A DNA stretch of 6,877 nucleotides from Chitinophagales bacterium. Lineage in GTDB: Bacteria; Bacteroidota; Bacteroidia; Chitinophagales; JAHDHT01. The notes beneath the pieces are model-generated. The model was not told the DNA's origin, did not search any database, and saw nothing but the letters and a program-made list of their open reading frames with translations. The stretch covers positions 30,474-37,350 of the forward strand of contig JAHDHT010000001.1 of assembly GCA_020631175.1 (NCBI GenBank). Reading direction: 5' to 3'. Numbering within the stretch: position 1 is the first letter of the stretch; the number at the start of each line of letters is the position of its first letter. Shown in pieces: positions 1 through 6,091 of the stretch. A program made the translations under genes and the position numbers.

Positions 1-178
1 TAAGGCATTTGAACGGAAAGCAGGGAGCCGGATGTGACGAGAAGGCGGTTTCCTTTCTAAAAAATGGGGGATAAAAAATGAAATATGAAGTTTTCAATCC
101 GTAAAAAATCATTTAGATTGTGTTTTTGGGAACAGATTTGATTTGTTTTACGATATACATTATGTAATTAATTAAAGA
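1..178. other. Upstream non-coding region of the lemA cluster
   Basis: No gene can be supported here. All three plus-strand frames hit stops early: TAA at 1-3, TGA at 35-37 and TAA at 72-74. At most the extreme C-terminus of an upstream gene could lie in the first 74 bases. The remainder is AT-rich and probably holds the promoter and 5' leader of the lemA cluster. No terminator-type hairpin was seen. Confidence 0.5.
118..145 (+). promoter_or_regulatory. Weak candidate Bacteroidota-type promoter for the lemA cluster
   Basis: TTG at 118-120 is followed after 17 bases by TTGATTTG (138-145), one mismatch from the Bacteroidota -7 consensus TAnnTTTG. Transcription would start near 150-153 and leave a leader of about 25-30 bases before the ATG at 179. 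The position is sensible, but the match is imperfect and TTTG is common in this T-rich stretch. Confidence 0.3.
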
Positions 179-778
179 ATGGATTATATGAAATTGAATA
201 ACAACACTTTTGTAATGCTCATGCTTGTGGTGATGTCTTTCGGGCTGAGCTCTTGCGGATATAATGAGATGGTTGGTTTGGATGAAGGCGTTCAGGCTCA
301 GTGGGCACAGGTTGAAACGGCTTATCAGCGCAGAACGGATTTGATTGGTAATTTGGTTGAGACGGTTAAGGGTGCTGCGAATTTTGAGAAGGAGACGCTT
401 GTGGAAATCACGGAAGCGCGTTCGAAGGCTTCGAGTATTGTAATTGACCCGTCTAATCTCACGCCTGAGTCGATCAAGAAATTTGAGCAGGTGCAGGCGA
501 ATATGGGTGGTGCTTTGAGTCGTTTATTGGCTACTTTTGAGCGTTATCCTGAATTGAAAGCGAATAAAAACTTCCTTGAATTACAGGCGCAACTGGAGGG
601 AACTGAAAACCGGATTTCGGTTGAACGTAAGAAGTTTAATGAATCTGTACGTGGCTTTAATACTTATGTAAGAATGTTTCCTCGCATGTTATATGCGGGA
701 ATGTTAGGTTTTGGTAAGAAGGCTTATTTCGAATCTGAAGAGGGTGCTGATGAAGCGCCTAAGGTTGATTTTAATTAA
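179..778 (+). CDS. lemA: LemA family lipoprotein
   Basis: LemA-family protein of 199 residues, close to the usual family length. The N-terminus is a lipoprotein signal: a hydrophobic stretch at about residues 11-22 ends in the lipobox LSSC, with Cys26 as the predicted lipidated residue. Many LemA proteins instead keep an uncleaved N-terminal helix. The LemA core begins at once (GYNEMVGLDEGVQAQWAQVE, then YQRRTDLIGNLVETVKG) and is a long helical region with the characteristic NLVETVKG and FNTYVRMFP segments (about 57-64 and 160-168). The start at 179 has A at -3 and A-rich sequence upstream. ATG at 188 is an alternative that would give a more typical signal peptide beginning MKLNNN. The next gene follows after 12 bases, so the two are probably co-transcribed. 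LemA function is not settled. The genetic association with TPM-domain proteins, seen here, suggests a shared envelope role. Family assignment is firm; function is inferred. Confidence 0.93.
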   Translation: MDYMKLNNNTFVMLMLVVMSFGLSSCGYNEMVGLDEGVQAQWAQVETAYQRRTDLIGNLVETVKGAANFEKETLVEITEARSKASSIVIDPSNLTPESIKKFEQVQANMGGALSRLLATFERYPELKANKNFLELQAQLEGTENRISVERKKFNESVRGFNTYVRMFPRMLYAGMLGFGKKAYFESEEGADEAPKVDFN

Positions 779-790
779 TCTTTTAAGGAT

Positions 791-1234
791 ATGGCAAGGG
801 AAAATGCCCAAAAATTTTACACGGAAGACGAACAGGTTCAGATTGTAAATGCTATTCGTGAGTGGGAAAAGTCGACCACCGGTGAAATTAAAGTACACAT
901 TGAAAATCGTTGTAATGGTGCGGCTATTGATCGCGCAAAAGCATTGTTTGATGATTTGGGGATGGAAAAAACCCGCAATCGCAATGGTGTTTTAATTTAC
1001 ATGGCGGTTTATTCGCATCAATTCGCCATTATTGGTGATGTGGGGATTCATCAATGTGTTGAACAGGGTTTCTGGAATGGTGTAAAATGGGTTATGGAAG
1101 ATCATTTCAGGGAAGGATTATTTACGGTCGGATTGATTGAGGCGATCAAAATGGTTGGTCGCACATTGAGTCAGGAATTTCCGGCTGATGGAGAGAATGG
1201 GAATGAGATTTCGAATGATATTTCTTTTGCTTAA
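791..1234 (+). CDS. Soluble TPM-domain protein (TPM_phosphatase family)
   Basis: Protein of 147 residues consisting almost entirely of one TPM domain. Visible hallmarks are an early amphipathic helix (about residues 11-30), the strand STTGEIKVHIE (28-38), the core strand NGVLIYMAVYSHQFAIIGD (65-83) followed by GIHQCV, and a C-terminal helix pair. There is no signal peptide or transmembrane segment, so it should be cytoplasmic, unlike the downstream TPM protein. The start ATG lies 12 bases after the lemA stop. AAGGA at 785-789 is too close to the ATG for a normal Shine-Dalgarno site. The TPM fold is linked to acid phosphatase activity in a plant thylakoid protein and to other roles elsewhere. 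A catalytic role cannot be assigned from this sequence. Position between lemA and an anchored TPM gene argues for an operon acting on one envelope process. Confidence 0.88.
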   Translation: MARENAQKFYTEDEQVQIVNAIREWEKSTTGEIKVHIENRCNGAAIDRAKALFDDLGMEKTRNRNGVLIYMAVYSHQFAIIGDVGIHQCVEQGFWNGVKWVMEDHFREGLFTVGLIEAIKMVGRTLSQEFPADGENGNEISNDISFA

Positions 1235-1263
1235 TTCAGCATTTTAAATCATTTATTTATTTG

Positions 1264-2082
1264 ATGTACAGAACGGTACATATTTATATTTTCACAGTTT
1301 TGTTGCTGCTGTTATCAGTGGATTTTGCGCATGGTCAGCGGATTCCTGATCGTCCGAATCCACCTAAGCTGGTGAATGATCTGGCGGGTATGATGTCTTC
1401 TTCTGAAGTGCGGACGCTTGAGCGGAGGTTAGTTGCTTATAATGACAGTACATCAACACAAATTGCTGTTGTTACAGTACCTGATCTGGACGGATCTGAC
1501 ATTGCATTTTATGCTTTTGAATTAGGTGAAAAATGGGGTGTTGGACAGCAGGGAAAAGATAACGGCATTGTTATTTTGATAGCCAAGGCGGAGCGACAAG
1601 TATTTATTGCAACCGGCTATGGGGTTGAAGGAGCGGTTCCGGATGCTTATGCCAAGCGAATTGTGGAGAATATAATGAAGCCGGCTTTTCGTCAGGGGCG
1701 CTTTTTTGAGGGAGTGTCTAAAGCGATAGACAAGATTGTACAATATTTGAACGGTGAATATGAAGCCGGTGATGATGTGGTGGTGGGTGAGTTTAGTGAT
1801 TTGTTTGTCTTGCTTTTCATATTATTGATCATCATCATATTTATAATACTGATGTCCAAAGGTGGCAGAGGTGGCGGTTACACTTATAGCGGTCGGGGCG
1901 TTGAGCCATTTGGTGGCAGTGGTGGCATGGGCGGCGGCTGGAGTAAAGGCGGTGGCTGGTCTAGTGGTGGCGGATTTGGCGGCGGTTTCGGCGGTGGCGG
2001 TAGTTTCGGCGGCGGTGGCGGCGGATTTGGAGGCTTCGGCGGCGGCGGTTTCGGCGGCGGCGGTGCCGGAGGGAGCTGGTAA
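1264..2082 (+). CDS. Membrane-anchored TPM-domain protein with glycine-rich tail (YgcG-like)
   Basis: Exported TPM-domain protein of 272 residues. The order is: signal peptide 1-24 (hydrophobic TVLLLLLSV core, cleavage near AHG|Q); TPM domain about 33-165, with VNDLAGMMSSSE at its start, DNGIVILIA in the core and RQVFIATGYGVEGAVPDAYA as the signature; one transmembrane helix about 180-197; and a glycine-rich tail 199-272 ending GGAGGSW. This is the usual architecture of YgcG-like proteins, with the TPM domain outside the cytoplasmic membrane and the Gly-rich segment on the opposite side of the helix. ATG at 1264 is preferred; a TTG directly before it (1261) is in frame but adds only one residue. 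The gap to the upstream TPM gene is 29 bases, so it is likely the third gene of the lemA operon. The molecular function is unknown. No convincing terminator follows the stop. Confidence 0.9.
   Translation: MYRTVHIYIFTVLLLLLSVDFAHGQRIPDRPNPPKLVNDLAGMMSSSEVRTLERRLVAYNDSTSTQIAVVTVPDLDGSDIAFYAFELGEKWGVGQQGKDNGIVILIAKAERQVFIATGYGVEGAVPDAYAKRIVENIMKPAFRQGRFFEGVSKAIDKIVQYLNGEYEAGDDVVVGEFSDLFVLLFILLIIIIFIILMSKGGRGGGYTYSGRGVEPFGGSGGMGGGWSKGGGWSSGGGFGGGFGGGGSFGGGGGGFGGFGGGGFGGGGAGGSW
1858..2079 (+). repeat. Low-complexity glycine-codon tract
   Basis: This is a run of irregular GGT/GGC-rich triplets encoding the Gly-rich tail of the anchored TPM protein, with scattered Phe, Ser and Trp codons. From about 1970 it becomes almost pure GGC/GGT, far more GC-rich than its surroundings. 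Such tracts are prone to copy-number change and to assembly or sequencing error. The reading frame nevertheless stays open to a stop preceded by GSW, an ending commonly seen in this family, so the tract appears intact. Confidence 0.85.
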
Positions 2083-2414
2083 TTTCAGATTTTCTGTGTC
2101 TTACGTATTAGTTATAGTTTAAATTTCAATAAATATGTCTTTTTTTGTGAAGTAAGTGACTGTTTTTCATGCTTTTGCCATTGTTTTTTAGCAAATAAAT
2201 CTATCTTTGCTAATTCATTGTGAACTATGCTTTAATGGCATGTTTCTTGATGAAAGAAGAGGACGTCAGAAAGTGAAACTTTTCGGCGTAATTTTCGTCT
2301 TTATAAGGGTTAATCTTCGGATTGATTTTAAAGATTGAAAAAGCGTTCTAAAAACAACAAACGGCACTACGACACAAAGCCCCATTTTAAGAAGAACAAA
2401 AAGATATTTTATAT
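2083..2414. other. 332-base intergenic region: promoter and long 5' leader
   Basis: No protein gene is supported in this gap. It carries a good promoter match at 2181-2209 and then about 200 bases of leader before the T9SS cargo gene. The leader contains a small imperfect hairpin with a C(TTCG)G tetraloop at about 2308-2327, eight pairs of which three are G-T wobbles, and an 8-codon ATG-to-stop reading frame at 2250-2276. Neither is strong enough to call as a regulator. The 3' end is A-rich (about 2388-2404), typical of Bacteroidota translation starts without a Shine-Dalgarno site. Confidence 0.55.
2181..2209 (+). promoter_or_regulatory. Bacteroidota-type promoter upstream of the T9SS cargo gene
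   Basis: TTG at 2181-2183 (-33 element) is followed after 18 bases by TATCTTTG at 2202-2209, a perfect fit to the Bacteroidota -7 consensus TAnnTTTG. Transcription would start near 2215, giving a leader of about 200 bases before the ATG at 2415. This is the best promoter match I found in the window. The start site is an inference. Confidence 0.6.
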
Positions 2415-4706
2415 ATGCAAAGATTTACTTTTTACTCCCTTGCATTGCTGATGCTTATTGCCTTTAGCGGCAATTTCGCATTTGCACAAACGTGCGCACC
2501 GGGAGATCCTGCTATACCGGTTACGATATCCGGTGATAGTGAAATTTGCGAAGGAGGAGATATTATCAATCTCTTCAGCACCGATCCTGCTTTACCGGGC
2601 GGCAATTTTGCCAGCACGGGTAACGGGCTCACATCATTTGGTGACGGAACGGCTGCGTTTAACCCGGTATTGTCGGGTAGTGTAGCGGTATTCGACATCT
2701 GGTTTACTTATAATGATCCGGTTTCGGGCTGTACTTATACAGGTACAACTCCGGTAACGGTTAATCCTGCTCCAGAAGAGCCTTCGATTAGTGGAATTCC
2801 GATTCCGGGAATCGACCCTATGGTATGTAATGGAGACGAGTTAACCTTAACAGGTGATCCGGGAACAGGTACATTCTCAAGTACAATTGCAGGTGTGATC
2901 ACTGACAATGGTGATGGAACAGCTACTTTTGATGCTCCTCTTTCAGGTAGTGTTGCTGTTTATGATGTTACTTACGAAGTAACAAATGCTGCAGGTTGTA
3001 CAAATTCTGTAACAGAAGAAATAATCGTATTTGATTGTGGTGATGAATGTCCTACATTATTTACATCATCTGTTTCTTCTAATGATGCATGTAATGGTGA
3101 TATCCTAACATTCTCGGCTACGCTACTTCCAATGGATGGAAGCGCCTTGGTAGAAGTATACAATGGTGCAAACCTTATAACTGCTCTTTCAGATAATGGT
3201 GCAGGTGTATGGACAGGTTCAACTTTAGCTATGAACTCAGGTTGTGCCCCTGAAACGGTCGACTATACTATTCAGGTAACTTGTGCAGATGGAAGTATTT
3301 CTTCTACGCAAATGGAAGATGTAACTGTTTATCCTTCTGACTTAAATCAGTTTATCACAGCAGCTCAAACAGGTGACGGTTGTACTACTACTGTAAGTGT
3401 TGATCCGGCTTGTAACGGTTTCTTAACTGTTGACGGTCCTTCTACAATTACTGCAGGTGCCGGTACTTCAGGTAATCTTGAATTCTGTTTCAACTATTTC
3501 AGTAATTCTTCTCTATGTGTTGGTGACTTCTGTATTGATGTTGCTTATGATTGTGAGGAAGAGCCTGTTGTATGTACTGATGATGCAGGTGTAATGAGTA
3601 GTGCTTTACAAACTGCATGTGCAGGTGAAATTATCAATGCTCCTGTCGCTGGCGCAAATGTAGCTGCAGGTAGTATTCTTGTATATGTAATTCACGATGG
3701 ACAATTTAATGTTGGAAATATCTATGCTTCAAGTACGACTGGTGTTTTTGCAAATGATGGTTCAATTCCAACTAATATTCAATTATATGTTTCAGCTGTA
3801 GTTGGTCCTCCGGGTGCAAATGGTCTTCCTGATTTAACTAATCAGTGTACGGATGTTTCTTTACCTGGTACACCGGTTAGATTCTACGATCCGATCGTAA
3901 TAAACTCAACTTACTTATGTAATGAAGTTACTGGTGAGTTTACAGTTACTTTCTCTATCACAGGTGGTGGTCCTTCATACCCTGGTTCTGATCACTTCTA
4001 TACAGTAAGTGGTGTTTGGTCTGGTCAGGCAATGCCTGGTGTAACTTATACTTCATCTCCAATTGCAGATGGTGGTACTTATACCATTAATGTTCTTGAT
4101 GATGGAAAAGGATGTGATGTTTCTGTAACGGAAGGTCCTGTTCAGTGTGAGAAATTACCAGTTGAGTTAATCAGCTATACAGGTGAAGTTCAGGATAATG
4201 GTAACTTATTGAAGTGGGTAACTGCAACTGAGATCAACAATGATTACTTTACCATGGAACGTTCTATTGATGGTATTAACTATGAATTCATGGATTACAT
4301 CGATGGAAACGGAAATGCTAATCAGGTTATCAGTTATGAGTATTTAGATAAAAATGCTCCAAGTGGAATCAGCTTATACAAATTATCTCAAACTGATTTT
4401 GACGGAACAACAGTTGTAGTTGGAATCGTTGAATTACAAAGAGGTGATTACACATTTGATATTGTAAATATCCTTCCTAATCCTGCGATTAACGAAATGG
4501 AAATTTACATTAGCAGCAATGAGCCTTCTGAAGTAACTATTCAGGTGATTGATGCAATCGGAAGAACGATTGAAGCAAGAACTTATCAGGTAGGTTATGA
4601 TGTTACCAGCATTCCAATGAATGTTGCTGATTACGTTCCTGGCATTTATTTCTTAAATGTTATCATGGATAATGAAGTAAAAACTCAGAAGTTTATTAAG
4701 CAATAA
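2415..4706 (+). CDS. Large secreted Ig-like repeat protein with T9SS type A sorting domain
   Basis: Secreted cargo of 763 residues. Signal peptide 1-24 (hydrophobic LALLMLIAF, cleavage near AFA|Q). Residues 36-116 and 123-206 form two related Ig/PKD-like repeats sharing DGTA-F...LSGSVAV and a later GCT. A Cys-containing beta-rich region follows (about 207-578), with cysteines in motifs such as DACNGD, DPACNG and CVGDFC. Then comes the LPVELISYTG module (581-675, with EINNDYFTMERSIDG) that often precedes sorting domains in this phylum. Last is the C-terminal sorting domain (about 681-763) with NILPNPA, VIDAIGRTI, PGIYFLNV and the basic end KTQKFIKQ. The protein should cross the outer membrane by the T9SS and be released or anchored at the surface. 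No enzymatic motif was recognised; an adhesive or structural role is only a guess. It is a single-gene unit with its own promoter and terminator. Codon use changes after about codon 130. Sorting-domain call is strong; specific function unknown. Confidence 0.92.
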   Translation: MQRFTFYSLALLMLIAFSGNFAFAQTCAPGDPAIPVTISGDSEICEGGDIINLFSTDPALPGGNFASTGNGLTSFGDGTAAFNPVLSGSVAVFDIWFTYNDPVSGCTYTGTTPVTVNPAPEEPSISGIPIPGIDPMVCNGDELTLTGDPGTGTFSSTIAGVITDNGDGTATFDAPLSGSVAVYDVTYEVTNAAGCTNSVTEEIIVFDCGDECPTLFTSSVSSNDACNGDILTFSATLLPMDGSALVEVYNGANLITALSDNGAGVWTGSTLAMNSGCAPETVDYTIQVTCADGSISSTQMEDVTVYPSDLNQFITAAQTGDGCTTTVSVDPACNGFLTVDGPSTITAGAGTSGNLEFCFNYFSNSSLCVGDFCIDVAYDCEEEPVVCTDDAGVMSSALQTACAGEIINAPVAGANVAAGSILVYVIHDGQFNVGNIYASSTTGVFANDGSIPTNIQLYVSAVVGPPGANGLPDLTNQCTDVSLPGTPVRFYDPIVINSTYLCNEVTGEFTVTFSITGGGPSYPGSDHFYTVSGVWSGQAMPGVTYTSSPIADGGTYTINVLDDGKGCDVSVTEGPVQCEKLPVELISYTGEVQDNGNLLKWVTATEINNDYFTMERSIDGINYEFMDYIDGNGNANQVISYEYLDKNAPSGISLYKLSQTDFDGTTVVVGIVELQRGDYTFDIVNILPNPAINEMEIYISSNEPSEVTIQVIDAIGRTIEARTYQVGYDVTSIPMNVADYVPGIYFLNVIMDNEVKTQKFIKQ
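2520..3032 (+). repeat. Two tandem Ig-like repeats within the cargo gene
   Basis: Residues 36-116 (2520-2762) and 123-206 (2781-3032) align with an offset of 87-90 residues. The best block is residues 77-93 against 167-183, where 12 of 17 residues are identical around DGTA and LSGSVAV. Both copies start near ISG and end after a GCT motif followed by a Thr/Val-rich strand. At DNA level, 7 of those 12 identical residues use different codons, so this is an old or codon-diverged duplication, not a recent copy. Confidence 0.75.
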
Positions 4707-4727
4707 ATTTTTGATTTAGATAATATT

Positions 4728-4758
4728 AAAAGCCGCTTCTTTTTGAAGCGGCTTTTTT
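4728..4758 (+). terminator. Intrinsic terminator after the T9SS cargo gene
   Basis: A perfect 12-base-pair stem (4728-4739 with 4745-4756, core AGCCGCTTC/GAAGCGGCT) surrounds a five-T loop and runs into a T tract at 4753-4758. It sits 22 bases after the stop. The A-rich left flank could allow weak termination in the other direction too. Confidence 0.9.
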
Positions 4759-4835
4759 ATTTAGTGGATGTTTCATTTTAATTTCATTTAACATTAATAC
4801 GCATATTATTTTTTTTGAAATTGTGTTAAATCTTT

Positions 4836-5522
4836 GTGCGTCTTGCTTATTTAATTTTTGTCGTATTTCTTTTTTCTTGCAGTCAGCAAAATCAACATTC
4901 TCCTTTATCGATTACGGAAAATAAAACTAACTCCGTTGCTGAATCAACTGAGGAAATGAAATCCGTTTATAATGACTTAGAGACTGTTTCAGCGGCTTAT
5001 ATTTCTTTTCTAGATGGATGGAAAAGAAAATATTCGACTTTAGAATCTGTACAGGAAAAGAACGAATTGTTGTTTCACGCGGTAAAAGATTCTTTACCCT
5101 ATTTTTGGACCGGGACAGAATGGGATTTTAATGGAATGAGCAGAGAGCCTCAGCACGGCCAAGTCGCTTGTGGTTATTTTGTTACGAATACATTAACTGA
5201 TCTTGGTTATCGAATAAGAAGAATTTATCTCGCTCAGCAAGCAGCATCGGTTATGATTGAAAAACTGAGTCATAATAAGGTAAAGCGTTTTGTTGGTGAG
5301 GATTTACTGTTTCAACATCTAAGCGATTTAAAAGAGGAGCATGTAGTGTTTTTGATTGGCTTGGATTACCATGTTGGATATTTAATTAAAGATGGTAGCA
5401 AGGTTTATTTTTTACATTCTGATTATATCAATCGTTCCGGGGTGAAATTGGAATTAGCTGCTGAATCGCAGGCTTTTTTAGCCAGTGAAAAATATGTGTT
5501 AGGCCGCTTGGTTTTGCCTTAA
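4836..5522 (+). CDS. Uncharacterised lipoprotein, putative cysteine peptidase-like (NlpC/P60- or CHAP-like) domain
   Basis: Protein of 228 residues starting with GTG. The start is set by an in-frame TAA at 4827-4829 and by the lipoprotein signal it completes: a hydrophobic LAYLIFVVFLF, then the lipobox ending at Cys15. The next in-frame ATG (4956) would lose this signal. A polar linker (about 16-50) leads to a globular domain with YFWTGTEWDFNG (89-100), GQVACGYFVTNTL (108-120, Cys112), GLDYHVGYLIKDG (175-187, His179) and VYFLHSDYINRSGV (190-203, His194). A Cys in an ACGYFV helix, later a His in a strand, then a polar residue is the order of NlpC/P60 and CHAP amidases/peptidases. I infer a similar fold, but no family is firmly recognised and activity is unproven. 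Position after a terminator suggests a separate unit. No clear promoter or terminator was found, so read-through to the DUF2853 gene 95 bases downstream is possible. Confidence 0.75.
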   Translation: MRLAYLIFVVFLFSCSQQNQHSPLSITENKTNSVAESTEEMKSVYNDLETVSAAYISFLDGWKRKYSTLESVQEKNELLFHAVKDSLPYFWTGTEWDFNGMSREPQHGQVACGYFVTNTLTDLGYRIRRIYLAQQAASVMIEKLSHNKVKRFVGEDLLFQHLSDLKEEHVVFLIGLDYHVGYLIKDGSKVYFLHSDYINRSGVKLELAAESQAFLASEKYVLGRLVLP

Positions 5523-5617
5523 TGTTATTGACATTTATGTTAGTATTTACTTAGCATAATTGCGTTGAACTATTTTATCTTAGTGTATCAATTTTATAAA
5601 CGTTAAAAACTTAAATC

Positions 5618-5959
5618 ATGAGCAAATTTGATGAATTGGTTGAAAAATACGTTGCGGACTCAAAGAGTTTGAAATTAGGTCTTAGTGAAGATTTAATTCG
5701 TAAAGTAGCCAAAGGACTTGGTCCATCAATTTACAATAATGACGCTTGTAAAGTTTCTGGTTCTGATCCAAAGGAATTAGAGACTGTAAAGAAAAATTAT
5801 TTAATCAAAAAATTAGGTTTAAAAGATAGTCCTGATTTAGACAAAGCTGTTTCAGCTGCAGTTGAAAAAATGGGTTCTTCAAATCGTAATAAGCATAGAG
5901 CTTTAGTTTATGCATTACTTTGTAAGAAATTCAAAAAAGAATCGGTTTACGATAAGTAA
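5618..5959 (+). CDS. DUF2853 family protein
   Basis: Small protein of 113 residues matching the DUF2853 family over its whole length. Recognisable parts are the N-terminal MSKFDELVEKYVAD, the central AKGLGPSIYNNDACKVSGSD (31-50), ELETVKKNYLIKKLGL (53-68) and the C-terminal NKHRALVYALLCKKF helix (91-105). It is Lys-rich, helical, and lacks a signal peptide or membrane segment, so it is cytoplasmic. Its function is not known. The ATG is preceded by A/T-rich sequence (AAAAACTTAAATC) with no Shine-Dalgarno site. TATCTTAG at 5576-5583 is one mismatch from the -7 consensus but has no well-placed -33 TTG, so a dedicated promoter is unproven. An intrinsic terminator follows 21 bases after the stop, and the next gene is convergent. 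Confidence 0.92.
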   Translation: MSKFDELVEKYVADSKSLKLGLSEDLIRKVAKGLGPSIYNNDACKVSGSDPKELETVKKNYLIKKLGLKDSPDLDKAVSAAVEKMGSSNRNKHRALVYALLCKKFKKESVYDK

Positions 5960-5980
5960 ACAATTAAAAAAATAATTTTG

Positions 5981-6016
5981 AAGCCGTAATTCTTAATTGA
6001 GTTACGGCTTTATTTT
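5981..6016 (+). terminator. Intrinsic terminator after the DUF2853 gene
   Basis: Stem AAGCCGTAA (5981-5989) pairs perfectly with TTACGGCTT (6002-6010). Three more pairs, including one G-T wobble, close the loop to about six bases. A T-rich tail (TATTTTTT, 6011-6018) follows. Confidence 0.8.
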
Positions 6017-6037
6017 TTACAAGTGATTGTAAATAAA

Positions 6038-6071
6038 AAAAGCCCGAAGTAAATTTTTACTTCGGGCTTTT
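6038..6071 (-). terminator. Bidirectional intrinsic terminator between convergent genes
   Basis: A perfect 15-base-pair stem (6038-6052 with 6057-6071, core AAGCCCGAAGTAA) has a four-base loop. On the minus strand the stem is followed by a T tract (complement of the A run 6034-6041), 20 bases past the stop of the minus-strand cargo gene. On the plus strand the stem leads into TTTTGTATTTTTT, so it can also back up the DUF2853 terminator. Confidence 0.88.
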
Positions 6072-6091
6072 GTATTTTTTCAAATGATATT

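Noticed and set aside
3..74. Possible C-terminal tail of an upstream gene in frame 3
   Set aside because: Only 23 codons are visible, without recognisable features, and the other frames are also short. It could be chance.
704..898. Minus-strand 64-residue reading frame
   Set aside because: It overlaps the end of lemA and the start of the TPM gene, both firmly identified, and shows no recognisable motif.
1522..1743. Minus-strand 73-residue reading frame
   Set aside because: It is antisense to the conserved TPM domain and has no protein-family features.
1862..2122. Plus-strand 86-residue Ala/Val-rich reading frame
   Set aside because: It is the shifted frame of the glycine-codon tract (GGC/GGT runs read as GCG/GCA/GTG), giving low-complexity Ala-Val sequence, and it lies inside a well-supported TPM gene.
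2250..2276. Eight-codon ATG-to-stop frame in the leader, as a possible leader peptide
   Set aside because: It is very short, has no run of a single amino acid and no attenuator-type hairpin pair after it; a frame of this size is expected by chance.
2432..2698. Overlapping frames on both strands at the 5' end of the cargo gene (also 2458-2685 plus and 2972-3163 minus)
   Set aside because: The main frame has a clear signal peptide and repeats through this region. The alternative frames have no motif and are by-products of its composition.
4821..4836. Promoter-like TTG...AATCTTTG before the lipoprotein gene
   Set aside because: The TTTG ends on the GTG start codon, so transcription would begin inside the gene, and the TTG lies too close to serve as a -33 element.
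5528..5533. TTGACA as a -35 box before the DUF2853 gene
   Set aside because: Bacteroidota primary sigma factors use TTG and TAnnTTTG, and there is no good -10 or -7 element at suitable spacing.
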